DNA of 64,000 bases from Nymphaea colorata (Eukaryota; Streptophyta; Magnoliopsida; Nymphaeales; Nymphaeaceae). Within the stretch, counting starts at the first letter, position 1, and each line of letters begins with the position of its first letter. The stretch covers positions 11,484,571 to 11,548,570 of the forward strand of contig NC_045138.2 in NCBI RefSeq assembly GCF_008831285.2, in the 5' to 3' direction. A program made the position numbers and the translations under genes. The notes under the pieces are model-generated. The model made no database searches. It worked only from the letters and a program-made list of their open reading frames with translations, and was not told the origin of the DNA. This document shows, piece after piece, positions 40,201 to 46,945 of this stretch.

Positions 40201-40650
40201 TTTAGGTCAATATCAATATCATATTCAAATTTTTTGAAGTCAGATGAGATTATAGTTCAATGTGATGATATATATATTTTTCCTTAAAAATTTCTTGTTG
40301 GCCTTTTCTCAAGTATCATTGGTTGAACTTTCTGAAATTGGATGGTGATGCAATATCTGGGTTGAAGGTGATCAATTACGTATTTTTTCTTTTGACAGAT
40401 TTTAAAGTAGCGGTTCTTATTGTTCTTTTTCCACACTAATTTTTGAATATATGCAGTTGTCCTTGACACTCCACTGGACTATAGTTTGGACCACACTAAT
40501 TTTTTAATATATGCAGTTGTCCTTGACACTCCACTGGACTATAGTTTGGACGACTGTATCGAGTACATTCAAGAAGATGAACTAGTGGAGGTCACCCCTT
40601 TGAGCATCCGAATGTGCAAAAATCCAAAAATGGCAAAGAAGACAAAATAA
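1507..40650 (+). CDS. TypA: Plastid-type TypA/BipA translational GTPase, 3' part of the gene (11 exons)
   Basis: Joined exons: 1507-1683, 1808-1960, 2143-2232, 6748-6882, 7012-7128, 14758-14909, 15001-15085, 15459-15553, 16297-16462, 16646-16841, 40517-40650, totalling 1500 nt (499 codons plus TAA). All junctions keep frame. The product matches the TypA/BipA family, a ribosome-associated GTPase related to EF-G; the plant plastid member is SVR3 in Arabidopsis, linked to chloroplast rRNA processing and translation. Visible parts are the G4 motif NKID (about residue 30), the G5-like segment YASAIKG, domain II, the EF-G III/V-like region ([20 protein letters not shown]) and the C-terminal domain ending [10 protein letters not shown]. 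The N-terminal transit peptide and G1-G3 motifs are missing because the gene starts left of the window. Plastid rather than mitochondrial targeting is inferred from the sequence type. Nothing in the visible exons is broken. Confidence 0.95.
1808..1960 (+). CDS. TypA: TypA exon b: G5 region
   Basis: Fifty-one codons from [13 protein letters not shown] to KDGALQML. The YASAIKG segment corresponds to the G5 SA(L/K) loop. Acceptor GTGCAG|TGT, donor CTT|GTTCGT, phase 0 on both sides. An open frame runs past the donor to 2053, but the family alignment ends at ALQML and resumes in the next exon. Confidence 0.92.
2143..2232 (+). CDS. TypA: TypA exon c: start of domain II, GC splice donor
   Basis: Thirty codons, [19 protein letters not shown] to GAEVK. 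The full-length family join (EVK then VCTPDES) requires the donor AAG|GCAAGT at 2233, a classic GC-AG intron start. A GT donor six bases upstream (GAA|GTAAAG) is also in phase but would remove two residues. Confidence 0.88.
2233..6747 (+). other. TypA intron of 4.5 kb
   Basis: Lies between exons c and d. Mostly AT-rich unique-looking sequence. A degenerate tandem repeat lies at 4585-4880. Near 5755-5775 the text CTTTGATACC resembles a minus-strand tRNA primer site of a very old LTR element, but I see no matching LTR pair or coding trace. Confidence 0.7.
4585..4880. repeat. Degenerate tandem repeat, unit about 50 bp
   Basis: Repeats of the form TTAGATTTGGAAATTGG followed by ATTTGGATTTAAAAGTAG occur about four times between 4585 and 4755, then decay. 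The frames through it give meaningless Lys/Ser/Asn/Phe-rich peptides. Confidence 0.75.
6748..6882 (+). CDS. TypA: TypA exon d: domain II
   Basis: Forty-five codons, [19 protein letters not shown] to [14 protein letters not shown]. It covers the second half of the EF-Tu-like domain II barrel. Acceptor TTGTAG|GTC, donor CTT|GTAAGC, phase 0. Confidence 0.93.
7012..7128 (+). CDS. TypA: TypA exon e: GETIAD segment
   Basis: Thirty-nine codons, [20 protein letters not shown] to [11 protein letters not shown]. Hallmark strings GETIAD and EEPTVKM are present. Acceptor CTGAAG|ATT, donor GAG|GTAGTT, phase 0. The following intron holds retrotransposon R1. Confidence 0.93.
7129..9059 (+). other. Left part of the 7.6-kb TypA intron
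   Basis: Non-coding. Contains the 255-bp tandem duplication at 7301-7809 and otherwise AT-rich sequence up to the R1 target site. The short open frames here show no family resemblance. Confidence 0.7.
7301..7809. repeat. 255-bp near-perfect tandem duplication in a TypA intron
   Basis: 7301-7555 and 7556-7809 read the same, from AGGATTTTCACAATCAGC through ACGTGAATAGGCATG. I see essentially no differences, so the duplication is recent or gene-converted. Confidence 0.95.
9065..9342 (+). repeat. R1 5' LTR
   Basis: 278 bp, starts TGTTAGCG and ends ATTCTTACA. Contains a 12-bp perfect inverted repeat (GGATCGGGTCTG, 2-nt spacer) at 9078-9103. Confidence 0.97.
9355..9609 (+). promoter_or_regulatory. 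R1 untranslated leader with repeated CCCTAA motifs
   Basis: The leader between primer site and gag start holds nine CCCTAA hexamers (9400-9600), mostly as GCCCTAAT or GCCCTAAA. CCCTAAA is the plant telomere-repeat/telo-box heptamer. R2 has the same feature. Function unknown. Confidence 0.75.
9610..13900 (+). pseudogene. R1 gag-pol polyprotein, broken
   Basis: Starts [20 protein letters not shown] at 9610 (UBN2-type copia gag). About 34 bp missing near 10435, compared with R2, shifts the frame just before the CCHC knuckle [15 protein letters not shown]. Protease motif DSGAAAH lies near 10675 and the integrase zinc motif near 11100-11225. A nonsense TAA at 11402-11404 replaces Ser after MKHK. 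RT follows, but its active site reads YVDG (12920-12931) instead of YVDD. A TAG at 13508-13510 replaces the Trp of ICWSSKK in RNase H. The frame ends LEGSS with its stop inside the LTR. Product would be capsid, protease, integrase and RT-RNase H; none can be complete. Confidence 0.95.
13895..14172 (+). repeat. R1 3' LTR
   Basis: 278 bp, aligned end to end with the 5' copy. Its first dinucleotide is TC instead of TG. The other two differences are at TACTAGG/TACCAGG and TATTTAGG/TATCTAGG. Confidence 0.96.
14178..14757 (+). other. Right part of the 7.6-kb TypA intron
   Basis: Between the R1 target duplication and exon f. A stretch at 14360-14460 (ACGAAAGTCTTGCAAAATTTG...) resembles nothing I recognise. 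No features beyond a normal T-rich 3' end. Confidence 0.6.
14758..14909 (+). CDS. TypA: TypA exon f: EF-G domain III/V-like region
   Basis: Encodes [20 protein letters not shown] through [14 protein letters not shown] plus two bases of the next Met codon (phase 2). Donor is AT|GTGACT. The previous exon ends GRE, so the join reads GREGKHVTSR, as in the family, although 7.6 kb of intron separates them. Confidence 0.93.
15001..15085 (+). CDS. TypA: TypA exon g
   Basis: One base completing Met, then 28 codons [20 protein letters not shown] to LLEPFE. The signature [12 protein letters not shown] is unmistakable. Acceptor TTGCAG|GCGG, donor GAG|GTATCC, ending phase 0. Confidence 0.93.
15459..15553 (+). 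CDS. TypA: TypA exon h
   Basis: Encodes [20 protein letters not shown] through GQMFDMQGA and two bases of a Gly codon (phase 2). Acceptor TCACAG|ATT, donor GG|GTACGT. RRRGQM is the conserved family motif. Confidence 0.92.
15772..15857. repeat. (CA)n-(TA)n compound microsatellite in a TypA intron
   Basis: An uninterrupted ACAC run with two ACAT interruptions passes into TATATA, all inside the 743-bp intron between exons h and i. Confidence 0.97.
16297..16462 (+). CDS. TypA: TypA exon i
   Basis: One base completing Gly, then 55 codons [20 protein letters not shown] to STREQGSL. It contains the conserved blocks [20 protein letters not shown]. Acceptor TTACAG|AAAT, donor CTG|GTAAGC. Confidence 0.93.
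16646..16841 (+). CDS. TypA: TypA exon j: last exon before the giant intron
   Basis: Sixty-five codons plus one base (phase 1), [20 protein letters not shown] to RSNKEQT. C-terminal domain with [19 protein letters not shown]. Acceptor TTACAG|GTT, donor ACAG|GTGAAG. The next coding base lies 23.7 kb away. Confidence 0.93.
16842..17811 (+). other. Start of the 23.7-kb last TypA intron
   Basis: AT-rich intron sequence from the exon j donor to the R2 target site, with TATATA/TATGTA-rich segments at 17225-17300 and 17440-17530. No coding signal. Confidence 0.8.
17817..18122 (-). repeat. R2 3' LTR
   Basis: 306 bp. In element orientation it starts TGTTAAGTCTG and ends GATTCTCACA. The GATCGGGTC inverted repeat lies at 18058-18083 with an extra half copy to 18094. 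The pol stop codon TAA is formed by LTR bases 4-6. Confidence 0.96.
18117..22363 (-). pseudogene. R2 gag-pol polyprotein, nearly intact but broken twice
   Basis: ATG at 22361-22363 ([20 protein letters not shown]). One frame of 783 codons covers gag, the CCHC knuckle [15 protein letters not shown] (about 21455-21497), protease and integrase up to about 20085. There, relative to R1, a net deletion of about 55 bp removes part of the integrase C-terminal region and shifts frame. Nonsense TAA at 19437-19439 replaces Glu in YDETFSP of RT. From 19415 to the stop at 18117-18119 RT and RNase H are open, with YVDD intact (19086-19097). The protease motif is DSGE instead of DSGA (near 21262), a probable loss of activity. 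Confidence 0.95.
22364..22643 (-). promoter_or_regulatory. R2 untranslated leader with telo-box-like motifs and a 38-bp duplication
   Basis: On the + strand TTAGGG occurs six times between 22420 and 22600, equivalent to CCCTAA in element sense. A 38-bp unit is tandemly duplicated at 22535-22572 and 22573-22610. Confidence 0.75.
22656..22961 (-). repeat. R2 5' LTR
   Basis: 306 bp, matching the other copy apart from about five substitutions (for example CACCACTG/CACCACCG and AGAAGTG/AGACGTG). The inverted repeat is at 22897-22922. Confidence 0.96.
22991..24102 (+). mobile_element. R3: 5' end of a copia-like element (LTR, primer site, leader)
   Basis: A candidate LTR at 22991-23166 (176 bp, TGTTGGAAAAG to TTTAGCAACA) is followed directly by the primer site TGGTATCAGAGC (23167-23178) and an untranslated leader of about 900 bp, T- and CTG-rich. 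An ATG at 24079 (MGDSKDIP) may be the gag start; R4 interrupts it eight codons in. The sequence resumes at 36108. I found no 3' LTR, so R3 is truncated or unrecognisably decayed. Confidence 0.75.
24103..24336 (-). repeat. R4 3' LTR
   Basis: 234 bp, sharing blocks such as GATGATAGGAGATGATT, TTAATTCTCATTAACACT and TTACTTAAATAGGACTCA with the 5' LTR. Contains GGTCGGATCGGGTCC, related to the motif in R1 and R2. Confidence 0.92.
24879..25042 (-). repeat. R5 3' LTR
   Basis: 164 bp, from TGATAAGATTAGAAAG to CATCTTAACA on the + strand, identical by eye to the other copy. Confidence 0.96.
25079..29257 (-). pseudogene. R5 gag-pol polyprotein, one internal amber codon
   Basis: Starts [20 protein letters not shown] at 29257. 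The single frame has 1046 sense codons before a TAG at 26114-26116, where the family has Trp (SPRAWF), then stays open to a TGA at 25079-25081. Gag is followed by [19 protein letters not shown] (about residue 252), protease DSGAST (about 347), the integrase HHCC zinc motif (475-505) and a D-D-35-E triad (about 533, 597, 632). RT has an intact YVDD (25994-26005), and RNase H follows. The frame continues past the TGA for 12 codons to LEGEC and a stop in the LTR, so the TGA may also be a lesion. Otherwise all catalytic motifs are present. Confidence 0.95.
29460..29824 (-). repeat. GC-rich minisatellite leader of R5
   Basis: This stretch is strikingly GC-rich against an AT-rich surround. About four imperfect copies of a roughly 38-bp unit (GCGACGGGCGGAGGCGTCGG and flanks) lie at 29600-29725. 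It sits between the primer site and the gag start. Confidence 0.85.
29837..30000 (-). repeat. R5 5' LTR
   Basis: 164 bp, identical by eye to the copy at 24879. Includes the promoter-like CTTTATATAGACTAGAGG read on the + strand. Confidence 0.96.
34187..34353 (+). repeat. R6 inverted partial LTR
   Basis: Reverse-complement match to the outer end of the R6 LTR, from TGTTAGAATG to CATGCTTGTA. It carries a much longer (AT)n run than the other copy, then joins directly to gag sequence. Confidence 0.88.
34354..34878 (-). pseudogene. R6 gag fragment
   Basis: On the minus strand an ATG at 34878 starts [20 protein letters not shown], a typical copia gag N terminus. Further on [20 protein letters not shown] matches the UBN2-type gag domain. 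Stops interrupt it after about 38 codons and again later. It ends at the inverted LTR junction. Protease, integrase and RT are absent. Confidence 0.8.
35290..35767 (-). repeat. R6 5' LTR
   Basis: 478 bp, from TGTAAATCAGGCCC beside the primer site to CATTCTAACA. In element sense it begins TGTTAGAATG. Confidence 0.88.
35877..36102 (-). repeat. R4 5' LTR
   Basis: 226 bp, from TGTTGAACAAAAAAAC after the primer site complement to GTCACGTCAACA. In element orientation it begins TGTTGACGTGAC. Confidence 0.92.
36108..37852. other. Intron segment with the R3 continuation and R7 internal remains
   Basis: 36108-36294 continues the R3 frame opened at 24079 and then stops. 36300-37560 is a locally GC-richer stretch with no family I recognise. 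On the minus strand an ATG at about 37814 starts [18 protein letters not shown], with a Gln/Thr/Glu-rich stretch in a shifted frame at 37640-37720; this may be the gag start of R7, but it decays quickly. Confidence 0.5.
37853..38159 (-). mobile_element. R7: LTR and primer site of a minus-strand LTR element
   Basis: A 307-bp candidate LTR is bounded by TGATGCAGTG and CACTGCGTCA. Its inner side is followed, three bases away, by the complement of TGGTATCAAAGTCTGG (37834-37849), a Met-tRNA-like primer site. Only this one LTR was found, so superfamily is uncertain (Ty3 is possible). Confidence 0.6.
38160..38836. other. AT-rich intron segment
   Basis: Between R7 and R8. Very AT-rich with no coding or repeat signal that I can identify. 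Confidence 0.6.
38837..39059 (+). mobile_element. R8: LTR end and primer site of a + strand LTR element
   Basis: A candidate LTR of about 211 bp ends TTTTACA at 39047 and is followed at once by TGGTATCAAAGC (39048-39059). A T-rich leader-like sequence follows, with no gag recognised and no partner LTR. Confidence 0.55.
39060..40430 (+). other. End of the last TypA intron
   Basis: Includes R8 leader-like sequence with a second TACATGGTATTGGAAC at about 39160, then ordinary AT-rich intron and the natural pyrimidine tract before the last exon (40413-40430). Confidence 0.6.
40431..40550 (+). repeat. 60-bp tandem duplication over the last-exon acceptor
   Basis: 40431-40490 and 40491-40550 are the same 60 bases, differing only at 40445 (G) versus 40505 (T). 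Each copy holds the branch-like CTAAT, the acceptor ATATATGCAG and the first 34 coding bases of the last TypA exon. The natural pyrimidine tract (40413-40430) precedes only the proximal copy. Confidence 0.97.
40517..40650 (+). CDS. TypA: TypA last exon with stop codon
   Basis: Two bases completing Val, then [20 protein letters not shown] to [10 protein letters not shown] and TAA at 40648-40650. This is the canonical TypA C terminus. It is reached from the distal of two identical acceptors (ATGCAG|TTGTCC at 40516). The proximal copy at 40456 is in frame as well and would add 20 residues. Confidence 0.9.
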
Positions 40651-40950
40651 CTTGTTCCATAGCACAGACTTTGGGACTGCTTCAACTCATGGTGATCTCT
40701 TCTGCTATCTTTATCAAATCTGAATCATTTCAATTTCTTAAATCTTTCTGTTGATTAAGTCTCAGTTTACTGATGTAGGTTGTTTCATTTTGAGTGGGGA
40801 GAATAGATTATGAAAGCTTCTTTTATCTCTTCCATCCTGAAGTTTATAAAGACCACTGGGAGATATAAACATAGCACACATATGACACACACACATTACA
40901 AATGTAGGTGCTTTTACTTTTTAATAAAAATAGATGTATTGCAATTTTAA
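40651..40950 (+). other. TypA 3' untranslated region (approximate)
   Basis: Non-coding sequence after the stop codon. AATAAA at 40923-40928 is a plausible polyadenylation signal, and another lies near 41049. The end point is a guess. Confidence 0.5.
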
Positions 40951-43900
40951 GATGGGGCCTCATTTATTGTGGTGTATATTTCATAGCTTTATTCATATGT
41001 TTTCATCTATCTGTAATAATATCAGATGTATGTTAAAGAGTTTGTAGAATAAATACTTCAAGCTCTGCTGCTGCTGCTGCTGTGTTGGTAATAATTTGTG
41101 ATCTGCTGCTTCGGGGTTCTCTACCTGAAACCGGAGAGGGAGATTCCTCAAGTGTTCATTTTCTGTTGCAGTTCTGGGGCCAGTATAGTGGGGGTGTTAG
41201 AGTTTATCCTTGTCATGCAGAATTTACAATTTTATATCATAACAATAACTACATATTTTAAATCTTGTACAGAGAAATGAGCCACAAAAATAAGAAAAGT
41301 CTATAAAAGTAAGCCATGAAGATCCTATGTGCTAGAGAGGGAGAGAGAGAGAGAGAGGAAATTAAACACACACAAGAAAAATGCAAGCTCATTTATGTGT
41401 AATAGGCTTCACACTTTGGAGAATGATTTCTCTTCTTCATCTCCTAAAGGGTTAAAACTCATCACAAATGAAAAAAAAAAAAAAAAACTGTTTCAAATTG
41501 AAAACCTTGATGTAATTTCAGGCTACATCAAAGAGGACGAAAAATTGAGACACTGAGTGCCCTAACCTCATCTAAAAGGGATATTTCATGCCTTGGAGCT
41601 AATGAATATTTGTGGAGTTAGGGTGAGCAATTGTTTACTCGAACCCATGTGACAACCCAGCTAACTCCCACACCAGACTAGGATTGCCACCACACCAGAG
41701 TCTAGGATTACCACCACACCAGACTGGGGCTTTTGGTATGATAGATCTTAATCTGCTTCCTATCAGCTTCAGTTTTATTAACAAAAAGACTCATAATGTG
41801 GACAATTCATTATTTAACTATTCTCTTTATACATTTTTGAAAATTCCTGACAATCTTAGATACAAGAGTAAACTCTCATCTATCTCCATTAAGATACATG
41901 CATTTGTGCATGTAGGACCCAAGTCTAGTGTTGAAGAGGCATTGATACCAATTGACACAACTCGGTCCATTCTTGCATCAGGCTTGGGCTCGACTCCCTG
42001 TTTGGTAGATCTCTGCTTATCTCTTAGTAGCTTTAGTTTCAATTATAAAAAGGTTAGGAAGCAGAACAATTTACTACTTAATCATCCTTCATGGATGTTA
42101 ATATATCTGATTTGGATGATATCTAATTGAATAGTTCCAAGAAGAGGTAAAAAAAAAATCAATTAAGAAATTAGATCGGATTCGGATTTAAGAAATGGTA
42201 TTCAATCAGATTTAGATTTAGATCAAATTTAGTTTTAATTAAATATCATATATCCAACACCGCTGTATTTGGAAAATTGATCAAATTTGATTCATCATTT
42301 AGATTCGGATTTAGATGTGAATGTAATGATAAGACTCATATCAGATTTAGGATGTGAAATCAGATTTTACATTTGCATTCATATATAAGGTTTCGTCATT
42401 TGTATTCGAAACCAAACATGTGAATATCAAGAAAAATAGATATACTTAAGAGTATATCTAATTCGAATATGATCCATTGACGTCCTTGCTTATATGTCTT
42501 CAAAGATTCCTTACAAATTTCACAGGACTAAACTCTCACATAAGAGGGATTATAACATCCCAAAAGTTGAGTCTTGTATTTAATGATGAACTTATAAAGA
42601 AGGTTATTAAGTGATTGATTGTCTTGGCAACTTGTTTATTTAAGGTTGGAACCAAAGCTATTAGGGGGTACGTTAAATTCTGTTAGATCAAGTTTAATGT
42701 AGGAGTAGGTCGGGTTATTAGATTAGCATCAAAGTACAGTTCAACACTCGGACTGTAGCATGCTTCAATACTCAAATGTGCAGTCCTATACGTGTAGGCG
42801 CATAGCTTTAAGGGAAGGGGGGAATGGCTTGTAACATGGCAAAAATATAATCTCATATATAAGATTACGAAGAATCTTGATGACTTATAAATATAGTTGT
42901 TAAGTAATTGGTTGTGCTAGTTCTTATCCTTTTTAGGGCTAGGACGAAAGCTACTAGGGAGTAGGTTGGGATCTACCAAAGTGGGGTCTAAGCCAAGTGT
43001 GGGAGCAGGTCAAGTTGTTACACCTAAATAGATTTGCACCAACCCATTGAGTAAGCATGGTGCCAAAACTTGAATTGAGTGTATTTTTGGATGAACGTGC
43101 AGGTGTTTTGAAGATAAATTTTTGGAAAAAAATTTTGGAAAACTGGGTCATTCGTTAGAAGATAAAATTTTGGAAAAAAATTTTGAAAATGGACCAACTT
43201 TTGGGAAACTAGCCCACTATCTAAAGTCTAGGTTTGAAATTGCTTTTGAAACGCGAACACACAGGTTGATTATGAAATGGCACTCTAGAAAATTTCGAGT
43301 GCAAATATTAGTTTTGCCATAGGATCTTGACAATTCCAACCCAAAGATTAAATCTGAAATATATTTTGACCATGTCAGTTTTAAGACTGAGTTTGAGAAT
43401 GAATTTTAGAGACTACTAGGCTCGAATTAAAAATAAAAATGCCAGTTTTAGGCCTTGTTCTTAGAACTTATTTTGAAAATCCTTTAATGGAAAGTTTACG
43501 CTTGTCCCTTGGTTTTGAAGTTGGCATATGTACTTTAATTTGAGGTAGTTTTGGTAGTTGTTAAGAAAAATTAGGCTTATAAAATCATAAATGCTTCCCT
43601 CGTATTTGACATTCTGGACAAAGGCAACCCCAATATAACTTTTTATAAAACATAAACACTTGTATAATTAAATTGGTCATAAACTATTTTGCATCTCTTA
43701 AATGCTATGGAACATCAGTTTTCTCTGACAAAACCTAATGTATAAAAGATTTATAAAATATGCAGGCTAAGCAAATATAAAGCTTGACTATGAGCAATTC
43801 AATCAACTCTAATCATGACTCACATGTCATGTATAAATACATTTTGACATAAGTATTTTTTATTTTATAATAGACAGTAAAAGGGGCTGATACATCCATA

Positions 43901-44638
43901 TTAAGAAAGATTCATCTCATGTCCATCAATAACCAAAGGCTGGAGTTGGCCACGGTGAGAAAATTGATTGGCTAATTAATGACTATCTGATAAATCCAGT
44001 TAATAAGACAACAGGCATAAGTGCAAGAAAAATCATTTAAGATGTGTGTATTTTATGTGTTAAGCTAAAGTCGTTAACTACAACGTTAAAAAGCGTGTCT
44101 ATAACGCCTATGAGGCTCCTTTGGCTTGTAAGTTGCTGCCTTGTTCACATACCTATAAGAGTCAGCTGGTACTTCTCTCGTTGAATCTTGAATTCAGCTT
44201 CTCCTTCAAATCCATGACATATGACTGGTAGCCTCAGGTAAAGTGCAAAAGCTAGAATAACCTAGGAAACAATTAAATATCAGTTAATGGAATCTCAAAA
44301 GGACTTGTCATCATGTACAAAAAAAAAACCATGAAAAATATACACGCATAAACTAAATGGAAAATGGTAAAGAGAAATCATTTAACTAATTTGTGTCATA
44401 AAATTAACCCAACCCTGCATTGTAATGCGTGTTAGTTGGTTGTTTATACTTGAATGGTTTGATAGACCAGATTGCAAGAAAACAATGTAGGATGCGCTCC
44501 CAAACTGTGTAGACCTCTTCAACTTGGAGGCTTCCTAGTCAGCTGTATATAGAGCCCTTGTAGAGTACATGTATATTCAGTTGTTAGAATATCATGCATG
44601 TTGTCAATATTTTTTTAATTTTGGCACTGTATTGATGT

Positions 44639-44670
<32 letters not shown>

Positions 44671-46230
44671 TCTTTTCTATATGTACTAAAATATTTGTAA
44701 TTTCTTTAGAACATAAAAAATGTAGGCTTGTATATGAATCATGGTGTTGGTGTTGATACAATTGGATCAATGAGTTTGTTCCAGTTTCATATAAAATTGG
44801 CAAAATAACTTATATAGAGCTTGCACACATGGAAGGTCAACAATATGAGAAGTAGGATAACGTATCCTAAAACAGCTGTTTGGTTGCAAGTTTTGCTCTA
44901 TTCTTAGTTGTCAACATCTAGCAAGTGTCATGGATTTAATATTGTAAGAAGGTGAACAATTAGTCCACTTAATTAATAACTAATGATGCATGCAGAGGTA
45001 ATAAGGTTCTGGTGTTTCTGTAACAATAAAGTTTCTACAAGCATACATTCTTGGGAATTTCTTGGCAATCTTGCAGTATTTTACAAGGAATGAAACTTGG
45101 AAAAAATAGGAAAATTCCATTGTAAATGAAATTATTGTCATTATTATTTTAAAAAGGTTTCTCTTGAGAGTACACACGATCATTTTCAAATTAATCCTTC
45201 TTACCCATCAAGTTCACTAATTTCCAAAATTTAGCAGTCGTTTTTCTTTAAGATAAATCCTTGCTTGAGGTCAAAGTGGTCGTGCATAAATTAAGCTACC
45301 AAATTTGGTCAAGACAAATTAAAGATGACTTGAAAATAAATGAGAAAGCGTGAATGATGTGTAACTGTATTATAGAAGCATATATATAAGGCTTCTTTGG
45401 ATTTTCTTCTTGAATGAAAAGTCCAAGTATTTTGATACATAAAATCATATTTATGTACTCATCGAAAAATGACCAGAGAAACATGATTAATATACGATCA
45501 CAACCAAAAAAGGTAAACAAACTGGAGAAAGCCCAACAATAGAAAATAATGAGTCCCACATGTACCTTAACTTACTAGCGAGGATATGTAATTTGTTCAT
45601 TCAAGTAAATACTAGAATTCAAGAAAAATAATTATCATTACAAGGCTATAAAAAATAACGAAGACAAGATTCCAAGACATGGAAGAAAAGTCCTTTTTCC
45701 TAATAGGAAAACTAAAACCAAAATAAACTAATGAAGAAAGAGCATTAGACAAGAGGATACAACATAACAAGCCATTTACAGTCTGCATGGACAGCGAAAA
45801 CCATGAAGACTAAGCTCAACAATCATAATCAAGCCATTTCACATCAATGTAGTCAATAGATGACATAAAAAGAAAAGGATGACAATGGTGCAAGAGTGAA
45901 GGATCTTGATTTGTTTGGCACTAATGGCTGAAGCCACCTTCTCAAAGAAACTCCTTCCAACCATTTGTCATCTCTAGACAAGTTCCCATGTTCGAACCAC
46001 ATTAGGGCACCAATGGGTTGACGACTTGTCTCTCAAAAACGAAAGTAATGATTGTAAAAGGCGATAAGGTGAGGAGAGGCATTGACCCTCTTGTGAGGCG
46101 TTAAAAGGGAAGGCGTTGTTGAAGCAAAAGCTTTACGGTTGAATTTGTGAATTATATAATATTTAATAAAATTGAAAAAACAACTAAAATAATAGATATA
46201 TCAATAAAAAAATATAAATATAAATTTAAG
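40951..46230. other. Intergenic AT-rich region
   Basis: No gene seen. Holds a (CTG)n run at 41066-41082, a GA run at 41336-41358 and CCACCACACCAGA repeats at 41680-41725. TTGATACCA at 41943-41951 resembles an old minus-strand primer site. Two diverged copies of a segment lie at about 42560-42715 and 42860-43020, and short AAATTTTGGAAAA repeats at 43115-43190. (AT)n at 44644-44670. Confidence 0.55.
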
Positions 46231-46244
46231 TCATGTTAATAATC

Positions 46245-46245
<1 letters not shown>

Positions 46246-46297
<52 letters not shown>

Positions 46298-46623
46298 ACA
46301 TGCATGCATACGACATACTAACTGTAACAAAAAACGTAAAGGTGCTATTCGCAACCGCTTTCACCGTTGGCCGATAAGAAAGTCAGTGTTGCTATTGATA
46401 GTACTGGCAACGACGTTCACCCTAGCAAATAGCTAAGGCTAGCCACTGCCATTTGCAGTATTGGCATTCGTGTTGGCATTGAATGCCAATAGTCTAATTG
46501 GATACGTCTCTTCTAGTACTATCCACGGTACCAGGCATTGCCAATACTCACAGTGGGACCTCTACCACCACAAATGGGATTACTCGATCTCATCAGCCAA
46601 TGGCATTACTCAATCTCATCCTG

Positions 46624-46722
<99 letters not shown>

Positions 46723-46781
46723 AAATACTTATTACAAATTTTATTATTATTATATATGTATGTATGTATATGTATGTGCAC

Positions 46782-46844
<63 letters not shown>

Positions 46845-46945
46845 AAATACTTATTACAAATTTTATTATTATTATATATGTATGTATGTATGTATATGTA
46901 TGTGCACGTGTGTGTCTATATATATATATATATATGGTTCAATTA
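46246..46945. repeat. Cluster of long (AT)n arrays with duplicated flanks
   Basis: (AT)n runs at about 46246-46293, 46625-46720, 46793-46842 and 46918-46935. The sequence after the second run (AGAAATACTTATTACAAATT through TGTGCACGTGTGTGTCTA) is duplicated at 46721 and 46843, offset 122 bp, and partly again near 46950. Confidence 0.9.

Noticed and set aside
41684-42130. 148-codon frame
   Set aside because: Contains repeat fragments (CCACCACACCAGA) and a possible old primer site; it looks like transposon debris rather than a gene.
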